Source of the DNA: Clostridium fermenticellae | GTDB taxonomy: Bacteria > Bacillota > Clostridia > Clostridiales > Clostridiaceae | Assembly: GCF_003600355.1 (NCBI RefSeq) | Contig: NZ_CP032416.1 | Coordinates: 330,183 to 394,182, forward strand | Direction: 5' to 3' | DNA: 64,000 bases | Shown: positions 9,637 through 19,073 of the stretch, one piece after another | How the letters are laid out: every line of letters starts with the position of its first letter | Position numbering within the stretch: the first letter of the stretch is position 1 | Made by a program: the position numbers and the translations under genes | Notes under the pieces: model-generated | The model's database searches: none | What the model was told of the DNA's origin: nothing | The model's input: only the letters and a program-made list of their open reading frames with translations

Positions 9637-10197
9637 ATGAATAAAGCTGTTTTTTTAGACAGAGATGGAACTATAAATGTAGAAAAAAATTATCTTTATA
9701 AGATTAAAGATTTTGAGTTTATAAATGGTGCACCTGAAGCAATAAAGATATTAAATGACAATAAATATAAAGTTATAGTAATAACAAATCAGGCAGGTGT
9801 AGCAAGAGGATACTATACAGAAAATGATATAAAAATATTGCACAGCTATATTCAGTCACAATTAAGAAAATATAATGCACATATAGATGCCTTTTATTAT
9901 TGCCCACATCATCCAACAGCTGGTATTGGTGAATATAGGATTGATTGTGAATGCAGAAAACCTAAAAATGGCCTATTTAAAAAGGCAATTAAGGACTTTA
10001 ATATCGATGTCCATGAATCTTTTGCTTTAGGGGATAAAGTATCTGATTTGAAACCAGCGTTAGAATTGGGAATTAAGTCTATACTGTTGAAGACAGGTTA
10101 TGGTATTAGAGAAAAAAATTATATTCATAATTTTGATGTCTTATTAAAGGAAGATATATTAGATGCAGTTAATTATATATGTGAGAAAACTACTTGA
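9637..10197 (+). CDS. gmhB: D-glycero-D-manno-heptose 1,7-bisphosphate 7-phosphatase
   Basis: 186 aa from the ATG at 9637, one base after the gmhA stop. HAD-IIIA phosphatase: FLDRDGTIN carries the nucleophile and acid Asp pair, [10 protein letters not shown] is motif II, and the Zn site CPHHP...CECRKP is diagnostic for GmhB and HisB-N. It removes the 7-phosphate from heptose-1,7-bisphosphate and so feeds HddC. The ribosome site is poor, suggesting coupling to gmhA translation. With its three neighbours it completes the pathway. Confidence 0.9.
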   Translation: MNKAVFLDRDGTINVEKNYLYKIKDFEFINGAPEAIKILNDNKYKVIVITNQAGVARGYYTENDIKILHSYIQSQLRKYNAHIDAFYYCPHHPTAGIGEYRIDCECRKPKNGLFKKAIKDFNIDVHESFALGDKVSDLKPALELGIKSILLKTGYGIREKNYIHNFDVLLKEDILDAVNYICEKTT

Positions 10198-10217
10198 TTA
10201 ATTTAGGAGATTTTTAT

Positions 10218-11339
10218 ATGAAAGTATTATTGATAACACCAAATGATATTTTAAAAAGTGATGGTGGTGGTATTGGAGTAAGGAAATTTTATTTTGCTTT
10301 AAAAGATATGAATTTAAAACTTTACGTTTATTCTCCAAACGAACTAAATGAATCATATATTGTGGCAAATAAAAATAGAATAAATGATATAATGTCTAGA
10401 ATTAAAGGACATTCCAATTATATGTATGTTGACTATAAGGTTAATAGGGACAAAGTTTTAAAACTTAATCCAGATGTAATAATACTTTCAAATAGCAGAC
10501 TTGGATTTATTGCAAAAGATATATCATTAAATTTAAAAAATACAAAAATAATAACTCATGTTGACAATATAGAATATGACTATTGTTGTGATTATATGAA
10601 TAAATATAAAGGTATGAAAAGATTTTTATTAAAAAAGATTGAGAAAAAGAATGTAAAATCAGATGAGGGTATGGCTTTTAAATATAGTAACCATATAATT
10701 TTTTTAACGAAAAGAGATAGAGAAAGGGCAAAGTATATTTATAATAATAGGATTAAAAATTCCACTATACCAGTCTGCCTAGAAAAAAAGAACATTAAAT
10801 TTAAATCTAATAATTATAAGGTTAACTTTGTATTTTTGGCTTCATTATGGTATAAACCCAACTGTGATGGAATTATATGGTTTATTGAAAATGTATGGAA
10901 GAAAATTGATTATTCAGATTGTAGCTTAATTATAGGTGGTAGAAATCCTTATCAAGAATTAACAAATTATAATGGAAAATTTAATATAAAAGTATATCCT
11001 AATTTTAATTCTATAGAGAATATTGTATATAAAAATAGTGTTTTTATATCACCGATATTTGATGGCTCAGGAATGAAGGTAAAGGTTGCAGAGGCGTTAT
11101 CTATGGGATTTTCTATCATTGCTTCAAATGAATCTTTGGTAGGATATGAAGAGATAATTGATAGAGACAATAAATGTATTTATCATGCGAATAATTCTCA
11201 GGAATTTATTAAACAGATAAATAATTTTATATCGAATTTTGAAAATATAGATAATGACGCTATTATAATGTTCGAAAAATATTATTCCTATAATAGAGTT
11301 AAGAATGATTTAATTAAAGTATTAGAGGAGAATAGCTGA
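10218..11339 (+). CDS. Glycosyltransferase family 4-like
   Basis: 373 aa. ATG at 10218 chosen for AGGAG 8 nt upstream; the reading frame extends to an upstream TTG overlapping gmhB. The N-terminal domain begins MKVLLITPNDILKSDGGGIGVRKF (loop binding the acceptor side), and the C-terminal GT-B half has FLASLWYKPNCDGI, IIGGRNP and SPIFDGSGMKVKVAEALSMG. The position directly after the heptose genes makes a heptosyltransferase role possible but unproven. Very AT-rich, as are the following genes. Confidence 0.75.
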   Translation: MKVLLITPNDILKSDGGGIGVRKFYFALKDMNLKLYVYSPNELNESYIVANKNRINDIMSRIKGHSNYMYVDYKVNRDKVLKLNPDVIILSNSRLGFIAKDISLNLKNTKIITHVDNIEYDYCCDYMNKYKGMKRFLLKKIEKKNVKSDEGMAFKYSNHIIFLTKRDRERAKYIYNNRIKNSTIPVCLEKKNIKFKSNNYKVNFVFLASLWYKPNCDGIIWFIENVWKKIDYSDCSLIIGGRNPYQELTNYNGKFNIKVYPNFNSIENIVYKNSVFISPIFDGSGMKVKVAEALSMGFSIIASNESLVGYEEIIDRDNKCIYHANNSQEFIKQINNFISNFENIDNDAIIMFEKYYSYNRVKNDLIKVLEENS

Positions 11340-12544
11340 TGAATATATTAAAATTGAAATCTGATATAATAAATTATTTGTTCATTGTAGCTATTTTTTC
11401 TGCATATTCTTTATTTAAAATATCAAGCTTTTATGTACAAATTGTTTTTGTGTGTATGATAATAATATATTTTTTAAGTATTTGTTTCATTTCTTTTAAT
11501 AGAGAAAAAATGGATACTTATATAATTACATTATGTTTTATGATATATTTATTGTTAAATTGGTTAACTAAAAGCAATGCTACAGTTACAAGTTTAATTT
11601 TGGTGAGTTTTTACTTTGGGTTAATATTTTTAACTTATAGAGATATAGAAGAAAATAAGTTCAACAAATTAATAGATATTTATATTAAAGTTGTATCAAT
11701 TTTAGCTATATATGGTATATATCAGTTTTTTGGACGTAAATATGGATTACCATTTTCGGATTTAAGAATCTCACAACATATGGTAGGTGGGTTTAATTGG
11801 TCTAATAAAATTAATATCGCTAACAACACATATTATCGAAGTAATGCTATATGTCTGGAGCCAAGCTTTTTCTCACAGTATTTAGCTATGAATATTGGAT
11901 TTTTACTTGTAAAATTTGACAACAATTTAAAAGACTATAAGATTATTTTTTTAATGATTATTAATTTTATAGCTTTAGTAATGAGTTTTTCAGGAAGCGG
12001 TGTATTATTGTTAATTACAATATTATTATGGTATTTTATTAAGAACATTTCGATAAAACATATGCTAAAATATTTACTAATAGGAGCTTTAACTATTACC
12101 ATAATAATTATGATTTGCTTGATACTAAATAAGGTATATTTGATAAATAACATCATATCTTACTTTTTAAGTAGAATTAATGAATTCCATAAAAGTAAGA
12201 TGTCTGGTTCAGTAAGATTTAGAGAGTCGTACCTTAATATGATGGGGTTAATTTCTCAGTATCCGGTATTTGGGAAAGGTATTGGATCAACTTTTAATTG
12301 GTTTGAAATAAGAACTTCAACTATAGCTAGAGTAACAAGTGAAATTGGAATTTTGGGTATAGTATTATGGATATTATTTTTAATATCATTAGTAAATAAA
12401 AATAATATTAAAAATAAGTATTACAATATAATACTTATTTTTATATTTTTGGGCAATATTTTGGGAGAAAATTTTGCTACTGCTTTTTATTGGGCTTTTA
12501 TATATTTAGTTAATTGCAAAATAGTATTTAAGAACAAAAAATAG
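11339..12544 (+). CDS. Wzy-like O-antigen / capsule polymerase
   Basis: 401 aa, about eleven membrane helices, with a large loop near residues 135-180 and the moderately conserved GSVRFRESYLNMMGLISQYPVFGKGIGS segment that resembles the Wzy/O-antigen polymerase signature (R...GKGIGS). Its start codon overlaps the stop of the previous gene (TGATG). Wzy proteins polymerise lipid-linked repeat units outside the membrane and are highly divergent, so the call rests on topology, this motif and genomic context. Confidence 0.65.
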   Translation: MNILKLKSDIINYLFIVAIFSAYSLFKISSFYVQIVFVCMIIIYFLSICFISFNREKMDTYIITLCFMIYLLLNWLTKSNATVTSLILVSFYFGLIFLTYRDIEENKFNKLIDIYIKVVSILAIYGIYQFFGRKYGLPFSDLRISQHMVGGFNWSNKINIANNTYYRSNAICLEPSFFSQYLAMNIGFLLVKFDNNLKDYKIIFLMIINFIALVMSFSGSGVLLLITILLWYFIKNISIKHMLKYLLIGALTITIIIMICLILNKVYLINNIISYFLSRINEFHKSKMSGSVRFRESYLNMMGLISQYPVFGKGIGSTFNWFEIRTSTIARVTSEIGILGIVLWILFLISLVNKNNIKNKYYNIILIFIFLGNILGENFATAFYWAFIYLVNCKIVFKNKK

Positions 12545-12647
12545 TATAGAGTTTTTAATAGGAAGTAAAAACTATAGCGATTTAATTAATTTTATATAGT
12601 TAAGTAATTTTTAATATAGAATAAGTATTAATAAGAGGAATGATATA

Positions 12648-13538
12648 ATGCCACTAATATATATAATTTTAATTAATTATAATGGTTACAAAGATACGAT
12701 AGAATGTGTAAATAGCCTGAAGAAAATAAATTATAACAATTATAGAGTACTGATAGTGGATAATGCTTCTATGAACGATTCTTTAGAAATTTTAAAACGA
12801 ACCTTAAAGGATTGTATTATTATAGAATCAAAAAAAAATTTAGGATTTGCAGGTGGAAACAATTTAGCTATTAAGTATGCACTTGATAACAATGCTGATT
12901 ATATATTATTATTAAATAATGATACTTTAGTAGAGCATAATTTTTTAGAAAATATGTTATGCTCTTTTAGTAAAGATAGCAGCATAGGTTTAGTTGGATG
13001 TAAGATAATGTATTATCCTGAAAGAAATATAATATGGTATGGTGGTGGGTATGTGGATTGGTTTAAATTCACGGGTATCCACTATGAAATGGGTAAGGCT
13101 GATGTAAAGTGTGATGCGGAGAAGGAAATAAATTTTATGACAGGATGCTCCATGCTTATAAAAAGAGATGTTTTTGAAAAAGTCGGACTATTATCTGAAG
13201 AATATTTTATGTACTATGAAGATGTAGATTTTTGTGTAAGAGTAAATGATGCTGGTTATAAAATTTGGTACAATCCTAATGCTGTTATTTATCATAAAAT
13301 TGGATTATCAGCAGGTGGAGAAGAGTCACCTTTTTCTATAAAATGGTGTACAAGGAATAGGATTTTATTTATGAATAAGTACAAAAATAAGGTTTCTAAA
13401 GCAGAATTTATTTTTTCAAGATTATTTTTTTATGTTACTAGGATTATAAGATATTTTCAGTATAAATTTCAAGGTAGAAGTGATAAAGCAAAAGCTATTA
13501 TAGATGGTATTAAGGAGGTCAGATCTACAATTTTATGA
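12648..13538 (+). CDS. Glycosyltransferase family 2 (rhamnosyltransferase-like)
   Basis: 296 aa GT-A enzyme. Start motif IYIILINYNGYKDTIECVNSL, the metal-binding DXD region NNDTLV, then GCSMLIKRDVFEKVGLLSEEYFMYYEDVDFCVR, the acid-base segment of WcaA/rhamnosyltransferase-like GT2 proteins. Given the dTDP-rhamnose genes downstream it could transfer rhamnose; this is inference. A ~100-bp AT-rich gap precedes it, containing a weak stem (AGTTTTT/AAAAACT). Confidence 0.8.
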   Translation: MPLIYIILINYNGYKDTIECVNSLKKINYNNYRVLIVDNASMNDSLEILKRTLKDCIIIESKKNLGFAGGNNLAIKYALDNNADYILLLNNDTLVEHNFLENMLCSFSKDSSIGLVGCKIMYYPERNIIWYGGGYVDWFKFTGIHYEMGKADVKCDAEKEINFMTGCSMLIKRDVFEKVGLLSEEYFMYYEDVDFCVRVNDAGYKIWYNPNAVIYHKIGLSAGGEESPFSIKWCTRNRILFMNKYKNKVSKAEFIFSRLFFYVTRIIRYFQYKFQGRSDKAKAIIDGIKEVRSTIL

Positions 13539-13590
13539 TTTTATTTATTGAATAATAATATAAGATTCTTAATTTTGTTGGAGTTTTGAG

Positions 13591-14916
13591 ATGAAAAATG
13601 TATTAATTATAGCATATGATTTTCCACCTATGGGTGGAGGCGGAGTAATGAGGGTGGCAAAATTTATAAAATATTTGCCTATGTACAATTATAATCCAAT
13701 AGTTTTAACAGTAAAAAAATTAGATTATAGTCCTATTGATAAAATTTTATATGATGAAGTAAGATATAGCAAAATTTATAGAATTAGAGATGGAATATGG
13801 TTTGAAAAATTTAAACAAATAATTAAAGAAAAAAATAATATTGATAAAGAACAGCCGTTAGAAAATTATAAGAAAAAATCTATAAAAATAAGTTTATTAA
13901 AAATAGCAAAACGAGTAAAACAAGCGTATGTTAATAATTTAGTAATTCCAGATTTAAGTATTAATTGGGTTAACAATTCAATTAGTAAAGCTATTGATAT
14001 TATTAAAAATGAGAATATTGATATAATTTTTGTTACATCACCTCCACATGGAGTACAATTATTGGGCATAAAACTAAAAAAAATGTTTCCAAATATGCCT
14101 TTGGTTGTAGACTTTAGAGATGGATGGACAATTAATCCTCTATGTAAGCCATCAAATAAAATCAAAGAAAAAATAGAAAAAAAGTATGAAAAAACTCTAA
14201 TTAAGTTAGCTGATAAAGTAATTTGTGCAACTAATCCAATTGAAGTTGAATATAAAAATATATATAAAGAATTTTCAAATAAATTTATAACTATAACGAA
14301 TGGATATGATGGAGAAAATTATAATTTTAATGAAGATAATTATATTAAAGATAATAATTTTACAATAATTTATTCTGGAAGTATAGGTGGTAAACAAAGA
14401 CCAGCAAAATATTTTTTAGAAGCATGTAGGAATATTATAGTTGATAAAGATATAAAAAAGGTATTAAAAATAGTATTTATAGGTACTTTCTTCGAGGATA
14501 AAATTTATTGGATTAAACAGTTAGGCAAAAATATCAAGTTTATTTCTCATATGCCTCAAAGCGATGTAATAAAGTTTACCGAGAATGCTGAATTGTTAAT
14601 GGTAACATTTTTACCGGAGCAAGGTGGTAAAACAGTATTAACTGGTAAAATATTTGAATATGCTGCATCAAGGAGACCAATCATTGGATTGGTACCAGAT
14701 AGTGCGGCGAAGGATTTTATATTAAATAATAATTTAGGATTTTGTTGTGAACCTACAGATATTCATGCTATTGAGAATGTTATAAAGAAGACTTATGAGT
14801 TATGGAAAAATAACCAACTCTATATTAATAATTCTAATGTAAAGTTTATAGAACAATATGATAGAAGAAAATTAGCTAAAAAATTAGCTTATTTATTTGA
14901 TGAGTTGTTAAGATAA
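13591..14916 (+). CDS. Glycosyltransferase family 4-like
   Basis: 441 aa. The N-terminus VLIIAYDFPPMGGGGVMR is typical of GT4 proteins of the WcaI/PimB-like type; DIIFVTSPPHGVQLLGIKLKK and VVDFRDGW follow. The C-terminal GT-B half has IIYSGSIGGKQRPAKYFLEA and KIFEYAASRRPIIGLVP. The predicted action is transfer from an NDP-sugar to a lipid-linked acceptor at the membrane. Lys- and Ile-rich, as expected of this very AT-rich stretch. It is preceded by GGAG about 13 nt before the ATG. Confidence 0.78.
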   Translation: MKNVLIIAYDFPPMGGGGVMRVAKFIKYLPMYNYNPIVLTVKKLDYSPIDKILYDEVRYSKIYRIRDGIWFEKFKQIIKEKNNIDKEQPLENYKKKSIKISLLKIAKRVKQAYVNNLVIPDLSINWVNNSISKAIDIIKNENIDIIFVTSPPHGVQLLGIKLKKMFPNMPLVVDFRDGWTINPLCKPSNKIKEKIEKKYEKTLIKLADKVICATNPIEVEYKNIYKEFSNKFITITNGYDGENYNFNEDNYIKDNNFTIIYSGSIGGKQRPAKYFLEACRNIIVDKDIKKVLKIVFIGTFFEDKIYWIKQLGKNIKFISHMPQSDVIKFTENAELLMVTFLPEQGGKTVLTGKIFEYAASRRPIIGLVPDSAAKDFILNNNLGFCCEPTDIHAIENVIKKTYELWKNNQLYINNSNVKFIEQYDRRKLAKKLAYLFDELLR

Positions 14917-15003
14917 TTGATAGAAAGTATTCTATTATATATGAAGCAATTTTACTAAAATATGATTTTAAGTTATATAATTTGTGAAAGTTATGGTGGT
15001 AAT

Positions 15004-16071
15004 ATGAGAGTAAGTACAATTTTAGGAGCGAGGCCTCAGTTTATAAAAGCAGCGGTAGTTTCTAAAAAAATAAGAGAAAAAAATAAAGAAATTATTATAC
15101 ATACTGGCCAGCATTATGATGATAATATGTCAAAAATATTTTTTGATGAGTTAGAAATTCCTAAGCCTGATTATAATTTAAATATTGGTTCGGGATATCA
15201 TGGATTTCAAACGGGTAATATGCTTATAAAAATAGAAGATATACTTTTAAAAGAAAAACCAGATATTGTTCTTGTATATGGTGATACAAATTCTACCATA
15301 GCAGGCGCATTGGCGGCAAGCAAATTGCTTATACCAATAGCACATATAGAAGCAGGTCTTAGGAGTTTTAATAAAAACATGCCTGAAGAACAAAATAGGA
15401 TTTTAACAGACCATATATCTGACTATTTATTTGCACCAACGGAAACATCAGAAATTAATTTAAAAAAAGAAGGCATTAGCAGAAATGTGTTTAAAATTGG
15501 TGATGTTATGTATGATGGTATTCTGCATTTTAGTAAATTAGCCTCAGTAAAAAGTATGATAATTTCTAGATTGAATATAAGGGATAAATATATTTTGGCA
15601 ACTATACATAGGGCAGAGAATACGAATGATATAAGTAAATTAAAGAATATTGTACAAGCTTTAAATGAGAGTGGTAAAAGGATAATATTGCCTTTACATC
15701 CTAGAACACAAAAATATATATCACAATATAATTTAAAAATTTCATCAAATGTAAGTATAATCCATCCAATAGGATACTTAGATATGTTAATGTTAGAGAA
15801 AAATGCAGAGAAAATATTAACTGATAGTGGTGGTGTGCAAAAAGAAGCTTTTTTCTTGGGGAAACCCTGCATTACATTAAGAGAAGAAACTGAATGGATA
15901 GAAACAGTAAACAATGGATGGAACATATTAGTAGGATCTAATGCAAAAAAAATTATTCAATCTATAAATGAATTTTTGCCTCAAAAAGAAAGAAAAAATT
16001 ATTTTGGAAATGGTGATGCGGCAGATAAAATAGTAAATATATTAAATAAAGGATTATTTATTAATAAGTAA
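15004..16071 (+). CDS. wecB: UDP-N-acetylglucosamine 2-epimerase (non-hydrolysing)
   Basis: 355 aa from the ATG at 15004; a GGTGGT site lies 4 nt upstream, and homologues begin with the same MRVSTILGARPQFIKAA. Later motifs: HTGQHYD, YGDTNSTIAGALAA, HIEAGLRS, ATIHRAENT, LTDSGGVQKEA and REETEWIET. It interconverts UDP-GlcNAc and UDP-ManNAc, so the glycan may contain ManNAc. No UDP-ManNAc dehydrogenase (WecC) is visible in the window, so the neutral sugar is the simplest reading. Confidence 0.9.
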   Translation: MRVSTILGARPQFIKAAVVSKKIREKNKEIIIHTGQHYDDNMSKIFFDELEIPKPDYNLNIGSGYHGFQTGNMLIKIEDILLKEKPDIVLVYGDTNSTIAGALAASKLLIPIAHIEAGLRSFNKNMPEEQNRILTDHISDYLFAPTETSEINLKKEGISRNVFKIGDVMYDGILHFSKLASVKSMIISRLNIRDKYILATIHRAENTNDISKLKNIVQALNESGKRIILPLHPRTQKYISQYNLKISSNVSIIHPIGYLDMLMLEKNAEKILTDSGGVQKEAFFLGKPCITLREETEWIETVNNGWNILVGSNAKKIIQSINEFLPQKERKNYFGNGDAADKIVNILNKGLFINK

Positions 16072-16136
16072 AATATTTAATAAAATAATTATATTGTCAA
16101 AAATATAGTTTCAAATTTAGGATGTGAGAGCACTAT

Positions 16137-17318
16137 ATGAAACAAAATAATCGTATAAAAGTATTAGTTATACCATCATGGTATCCATGTCAAAATAATA
16201 TCATTAATGGTGTTTTTTTTAAAGAACAAGTAGAAGCATTATCAGGATATGGAGTTAATGTTGGTGTTATTTATGCTGAAACTCAGTTAGGACTTAGAAA
16301 TATTAGTTTATCAAAATTAAGGAGTTACCATTTTCAGACAATGAAAATTTTAGAGGATGGAGTTTTCACATATAGGTTTATGGGCTATAGCTTTCCACCT
16401 AAAATTAGAGTATTGAAAAATAAATTTTGGATAGATAGAATGGTAAAACTAGCGGATAAGTATATTGGCAACAACGGAATACCAGATGTAATTCATGCAC
16501 ATAGTGTATTGTGGGGAGGATATGTAGCCTATATAGTTTCAAAAAAGTATTCTATACCATATATTGTAACAGAACATTTTTCAGGACTAGCACGTGGATT
16601 AATATCCAAACGGGAAAAATTATATGCCTTTAAAGTATTTGATAATTCGAGAAATATTGTTTGTGTTTCAAATTCGCTTAAAAACTTGTTAGAAAATCAA
16701 TATAGTGTTCATAATTCTATTGTAATTCCTAATATGGTAGATACAGAGTTTTTTTATAAAGGTTCACGGAAATGTGATTCTGAGCACATATTTACATTTT
16801 TAGATGTATGTTTTTTAACAAAAAACAAGGGTGTTGATGTGCTAATAAATGCATTTTATAGGGCATTTAGATATGATAATAAAGTTGTCTTACATATAGG
16901 TGGTAATGGAGAAGAACTTCCGAAGTTAAAGGAACTTGTTAAGAAGTTAAAGATAGAAAAAAAGGTTATATTTTTAGGTGAGTTAGATAGAGAAAAAGTA
17001 AGGCATGAGATGCAAAAAGCTAATTGTTTTGTATTGTCAAGTCACTTTGAAACATTTGGTGTAGTTGTTATAGAGGCATTAAGTACAGGATGCCCAGTAA
17101 TTGCTACAAAGTGTGGTGGACCAGAAGAAATTTTAAATAAGGATATTGGAGTATTAACTGAAAAAGGTGATGTAGAAAAATTAAGTCAAGCTATGAAATA
17201 TGTTTATAATAATTATAATAAATATAATAGCGATTCTATAAGGAAGTATACTATTAAAAATTATAGTAAAGAGTCAGTTTGTAAAGAAATAGTTAATTTA
17301 TATAGAAAAATAATCTAA
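16137..17318 (+). CDS. Glycosyltransferase family 4
   Basis: 393 aa. Classical GT4: VLVIPSWYPCQNNIINGVFFKEQ at the N-terminus, HAHSVLWGGYVA and VTEHFSG in the acceptor domain, VVPN-type IVIPNMVDTEFF at the domain junction, then LHIGGNGEELPKLKELV and SSHFETFGVVVIEALSTGCPVIATKCGGPEEI, the donor-binding EX7E motif. It transfers a sugar to the growing repeat unit; specificity is unknown. GGATGTGAG precedes the ATG. Confidence 0.85.
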   Translation: MKQNNRIKVLVIPSWYPCQNNIINGVFFKEQVEALSGYGVNVGVIYAETQLGLRNISLSKLRSYHFQTMKILEDGVFTYRFMGYSFPPKIRVLKNKFWIDRMVKLADKYIGNNGIPDVIHAHSVLWGGYVAYIVSKKYSIPYIVTEHFSGLARGLISKREKLYAFKVFDNSRNIVCVSNSLKNLLENQYSVHNSIVIPNMVDTEFFYKGSRKCDSEHIFTFLDVCFLTKNKGVDVLINAFYRAFRYDNKVVLHIGGNGEELPKLKELVKKLKIEKKVIFLGELDREKVRHEMQKANCFVLSSHFETFGVVVIEALSTGCPVIATKCGGPEEILNKDIGVLTEKGDVEKLSQAMKYVYNNYNKYNSDSIRKYTIKNYSKESVCKEIVNLYRKII

Positions 17319-17360
17319 GATTTAATATTATTTCAGAAATATATTAAGAGGGGTGAAAGT

Positions 17361-19061
17361 ATGCCTGGTTTTGTGACAATTGTATCAAATAGTATAAATT
17401 TTAATAAAATTAATTTGAATTATAGATCACTGAAAGAATTTAAACTAGATGAAATTACTATTAATAAAACATATATAGCTAGATATACTAATAAAAAATT
17501 CTTAGATGATAAAATGTTTGAGGAAACTAATGATTTTTTTATAGTCATAGAGGGTGTTATATTTAATAAAAAAGATCTGATGAATTCATTTGCATCTTCA
17601 TCTTATTTAGATTTGATACATAAGCTTTATGATAATTATGGTGAAACTTTTTTTAAATATTTTAAGGGCGAGTTTAGTGGGATGCTTTATGATAAAATTA
17701 ATGGGAAATATATAATTTTCACAAATGAAACAGGAAGCAAACCAATTTTCTATTATAATTTTAATAGTACATATATTTTTAGTTCAGAATTGAAAGTGAT
17801 AACAGATATATTAAAATTTAATAATATAGATTTTAATTTAGATGAAATAGGAGCATATTTTTTGTTAACTTATGGTTATATGCTTGAGGATTATACATTA
17901 ATACGTCAAGTGAAAAAGTTACAAGCAGGAAATTACATTGTTTTAGATAAAGATAAAATGAAAATTCATTCTTATAATACTATTAAAAATCAGCCGTACA
18001 ATTCAGAATCTTATGAGAAAACAATAGGAAAACTTGATGAATTATTTAAATATGCAGTAAAAACTCAATATGAAAAGGATGATGAATATCAATATAAACA
18101 TATATCTTCATTAAGTGGTGGATTGGATTCTAGGATGGAGGTAATGATTGCACATGAGCTTGGATATAGTAACTGCTTAAATTTAACATTTGGTCAAAAT
18201 GGATGTCTTGATGAGATTGTAGCTAAAGCTATATCTAGTGATATTAATAATGAATTTGTTTTTTATTCCTTAGATAATGGAAATTATTTAATGGATATTG
18301 ATGAAATGCTTATTTGCAATGATGGTTTAATTTTGTATTCAGGTGCAGCTCATGTATTATCTGCATTAAAAAATATTAATTTTGAGGATTATGGTATATA
18401 TCATACTGGACAAGTTGGTGATGCTGTTTTAGGATCTTTTATTAATAATGTTAATATTAATAATAAATCAAAAATAGGAGATGGGGCATATTCTTATAGG
18501 TTACTAGATAGGATATCTGATGTAGTCTATAATATACAATATAAGTACAATGATGAAGAAATTTTTAAATTTTATAATAGAGCTTTTAATGGTGCTATAA
18601 ATGGTGATTGGGTGGCAAATCAGTTTACTGAATTTTCATCACCATTTTTGTATAAAGATTTTTTTGATTATGCACTTAAAATACCACGTGAGTATAAATA
18701 TGAAGAAAGAATTTATATTGATTGGATAAATAAACTACATCCAAATATAGGAAATTATAAATGGGAAAAAATAGGGATAAGGCCAACAAATTCATTAATT
18801 AAGGTTAAACTATATAACAAGATTATTAGAAGGATATTTTTCAAAAATAGAATAGAGTCTATGAATCCTTTTGATTATTGGTATAATAACAATCATAATT
18901 TAAAAAAATTTTTATATTCCTATATTAATAAGAATATGTACTTATTGGATTCTTATAATCAATTAAAAAAGGATTGTATAAGTTTATGTGATTATGGAAC
19001 ATTTTTTGAGAAAACACAAGTAATGACTTTACTTGGAGCGTTAAGACTCCATTTTAATTAA
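17361..19061 (+). CDS. Asparagine-synthase-like amidotransferase lacking the N-terminal Cys
   Basis: 566 aa. The N-terminal ~200 residues resemble the class II glutaminase fold (FKYFKGEFSGMLYDKINGKYIIFTNETGSKPIFYY...), but the protein begins MPGFVT, so the Cys2 nucleophile of AsnB is absent. The C-terminal synthetase domain has the PP-loop SSLSGGLDSR (about residue 250). ATP activation may be intact but glutamine hydrolysis is not expected, so it would use free ammonia or another amine. In glycan loci such proteins may amidate sugar acids; that role here is inference. Confidence 0.75.
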   Translation: MPGFVTIVSNSINFNKINLNYRSLKEFKLDEITINKTYIARYTNKKFLDDKMFEETNDFFIVIEGVIFNKKDLMNSFASSSYLDLIHKLYDNYGETFFKYFKGEFSGMLYDKINGKYIIFTNETGSKPIFYYNFNSTYIFSSELKVITDILKFNNIDFNLDEIGAYFLLTYGYMLEDYTLIRQVKKLQAGNYIVLDKDKMKIHSYNTIKNQPYNSESYEKTIGKLDELFKYAVKTQYEKDDEYQYKHISSLSGGLDSRMEVMIAHELGYSNCLNLTFGQNGCLDEIVAKAISSDINNEFVFYSLDNGNYLMDIDEMLICNDGLILYSGAAHVLSALKNINFEDYGIYHTGQVGDAVLGSFINNVNINNKSKIGDGAYSYRLLDRISDVVYNIQYKYNDEEIFKFYNRAFNGAINGDWVANQFTEFSSPFLYKDFFDYALKIPREYKYEERIYIDWINKLHPNIGNYKWEKIGIRPTNSLIKVKLYNKIIRRIFFKNRIESMNPFDYWYNNNHNLKKFLYSYINKNMYLLDSYNQLKKDCISLCDYGTFFEKTQVMTLLGALRLHFN

Positions 19062-19073
19062 AAGAGGTTAGTA

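Noticed and set aside
15423-15926. 167-codon minus-strand frame inside wecB
   Set aside because: Shadow of a well-conserved epimerase gene; no ribosome site or domain.
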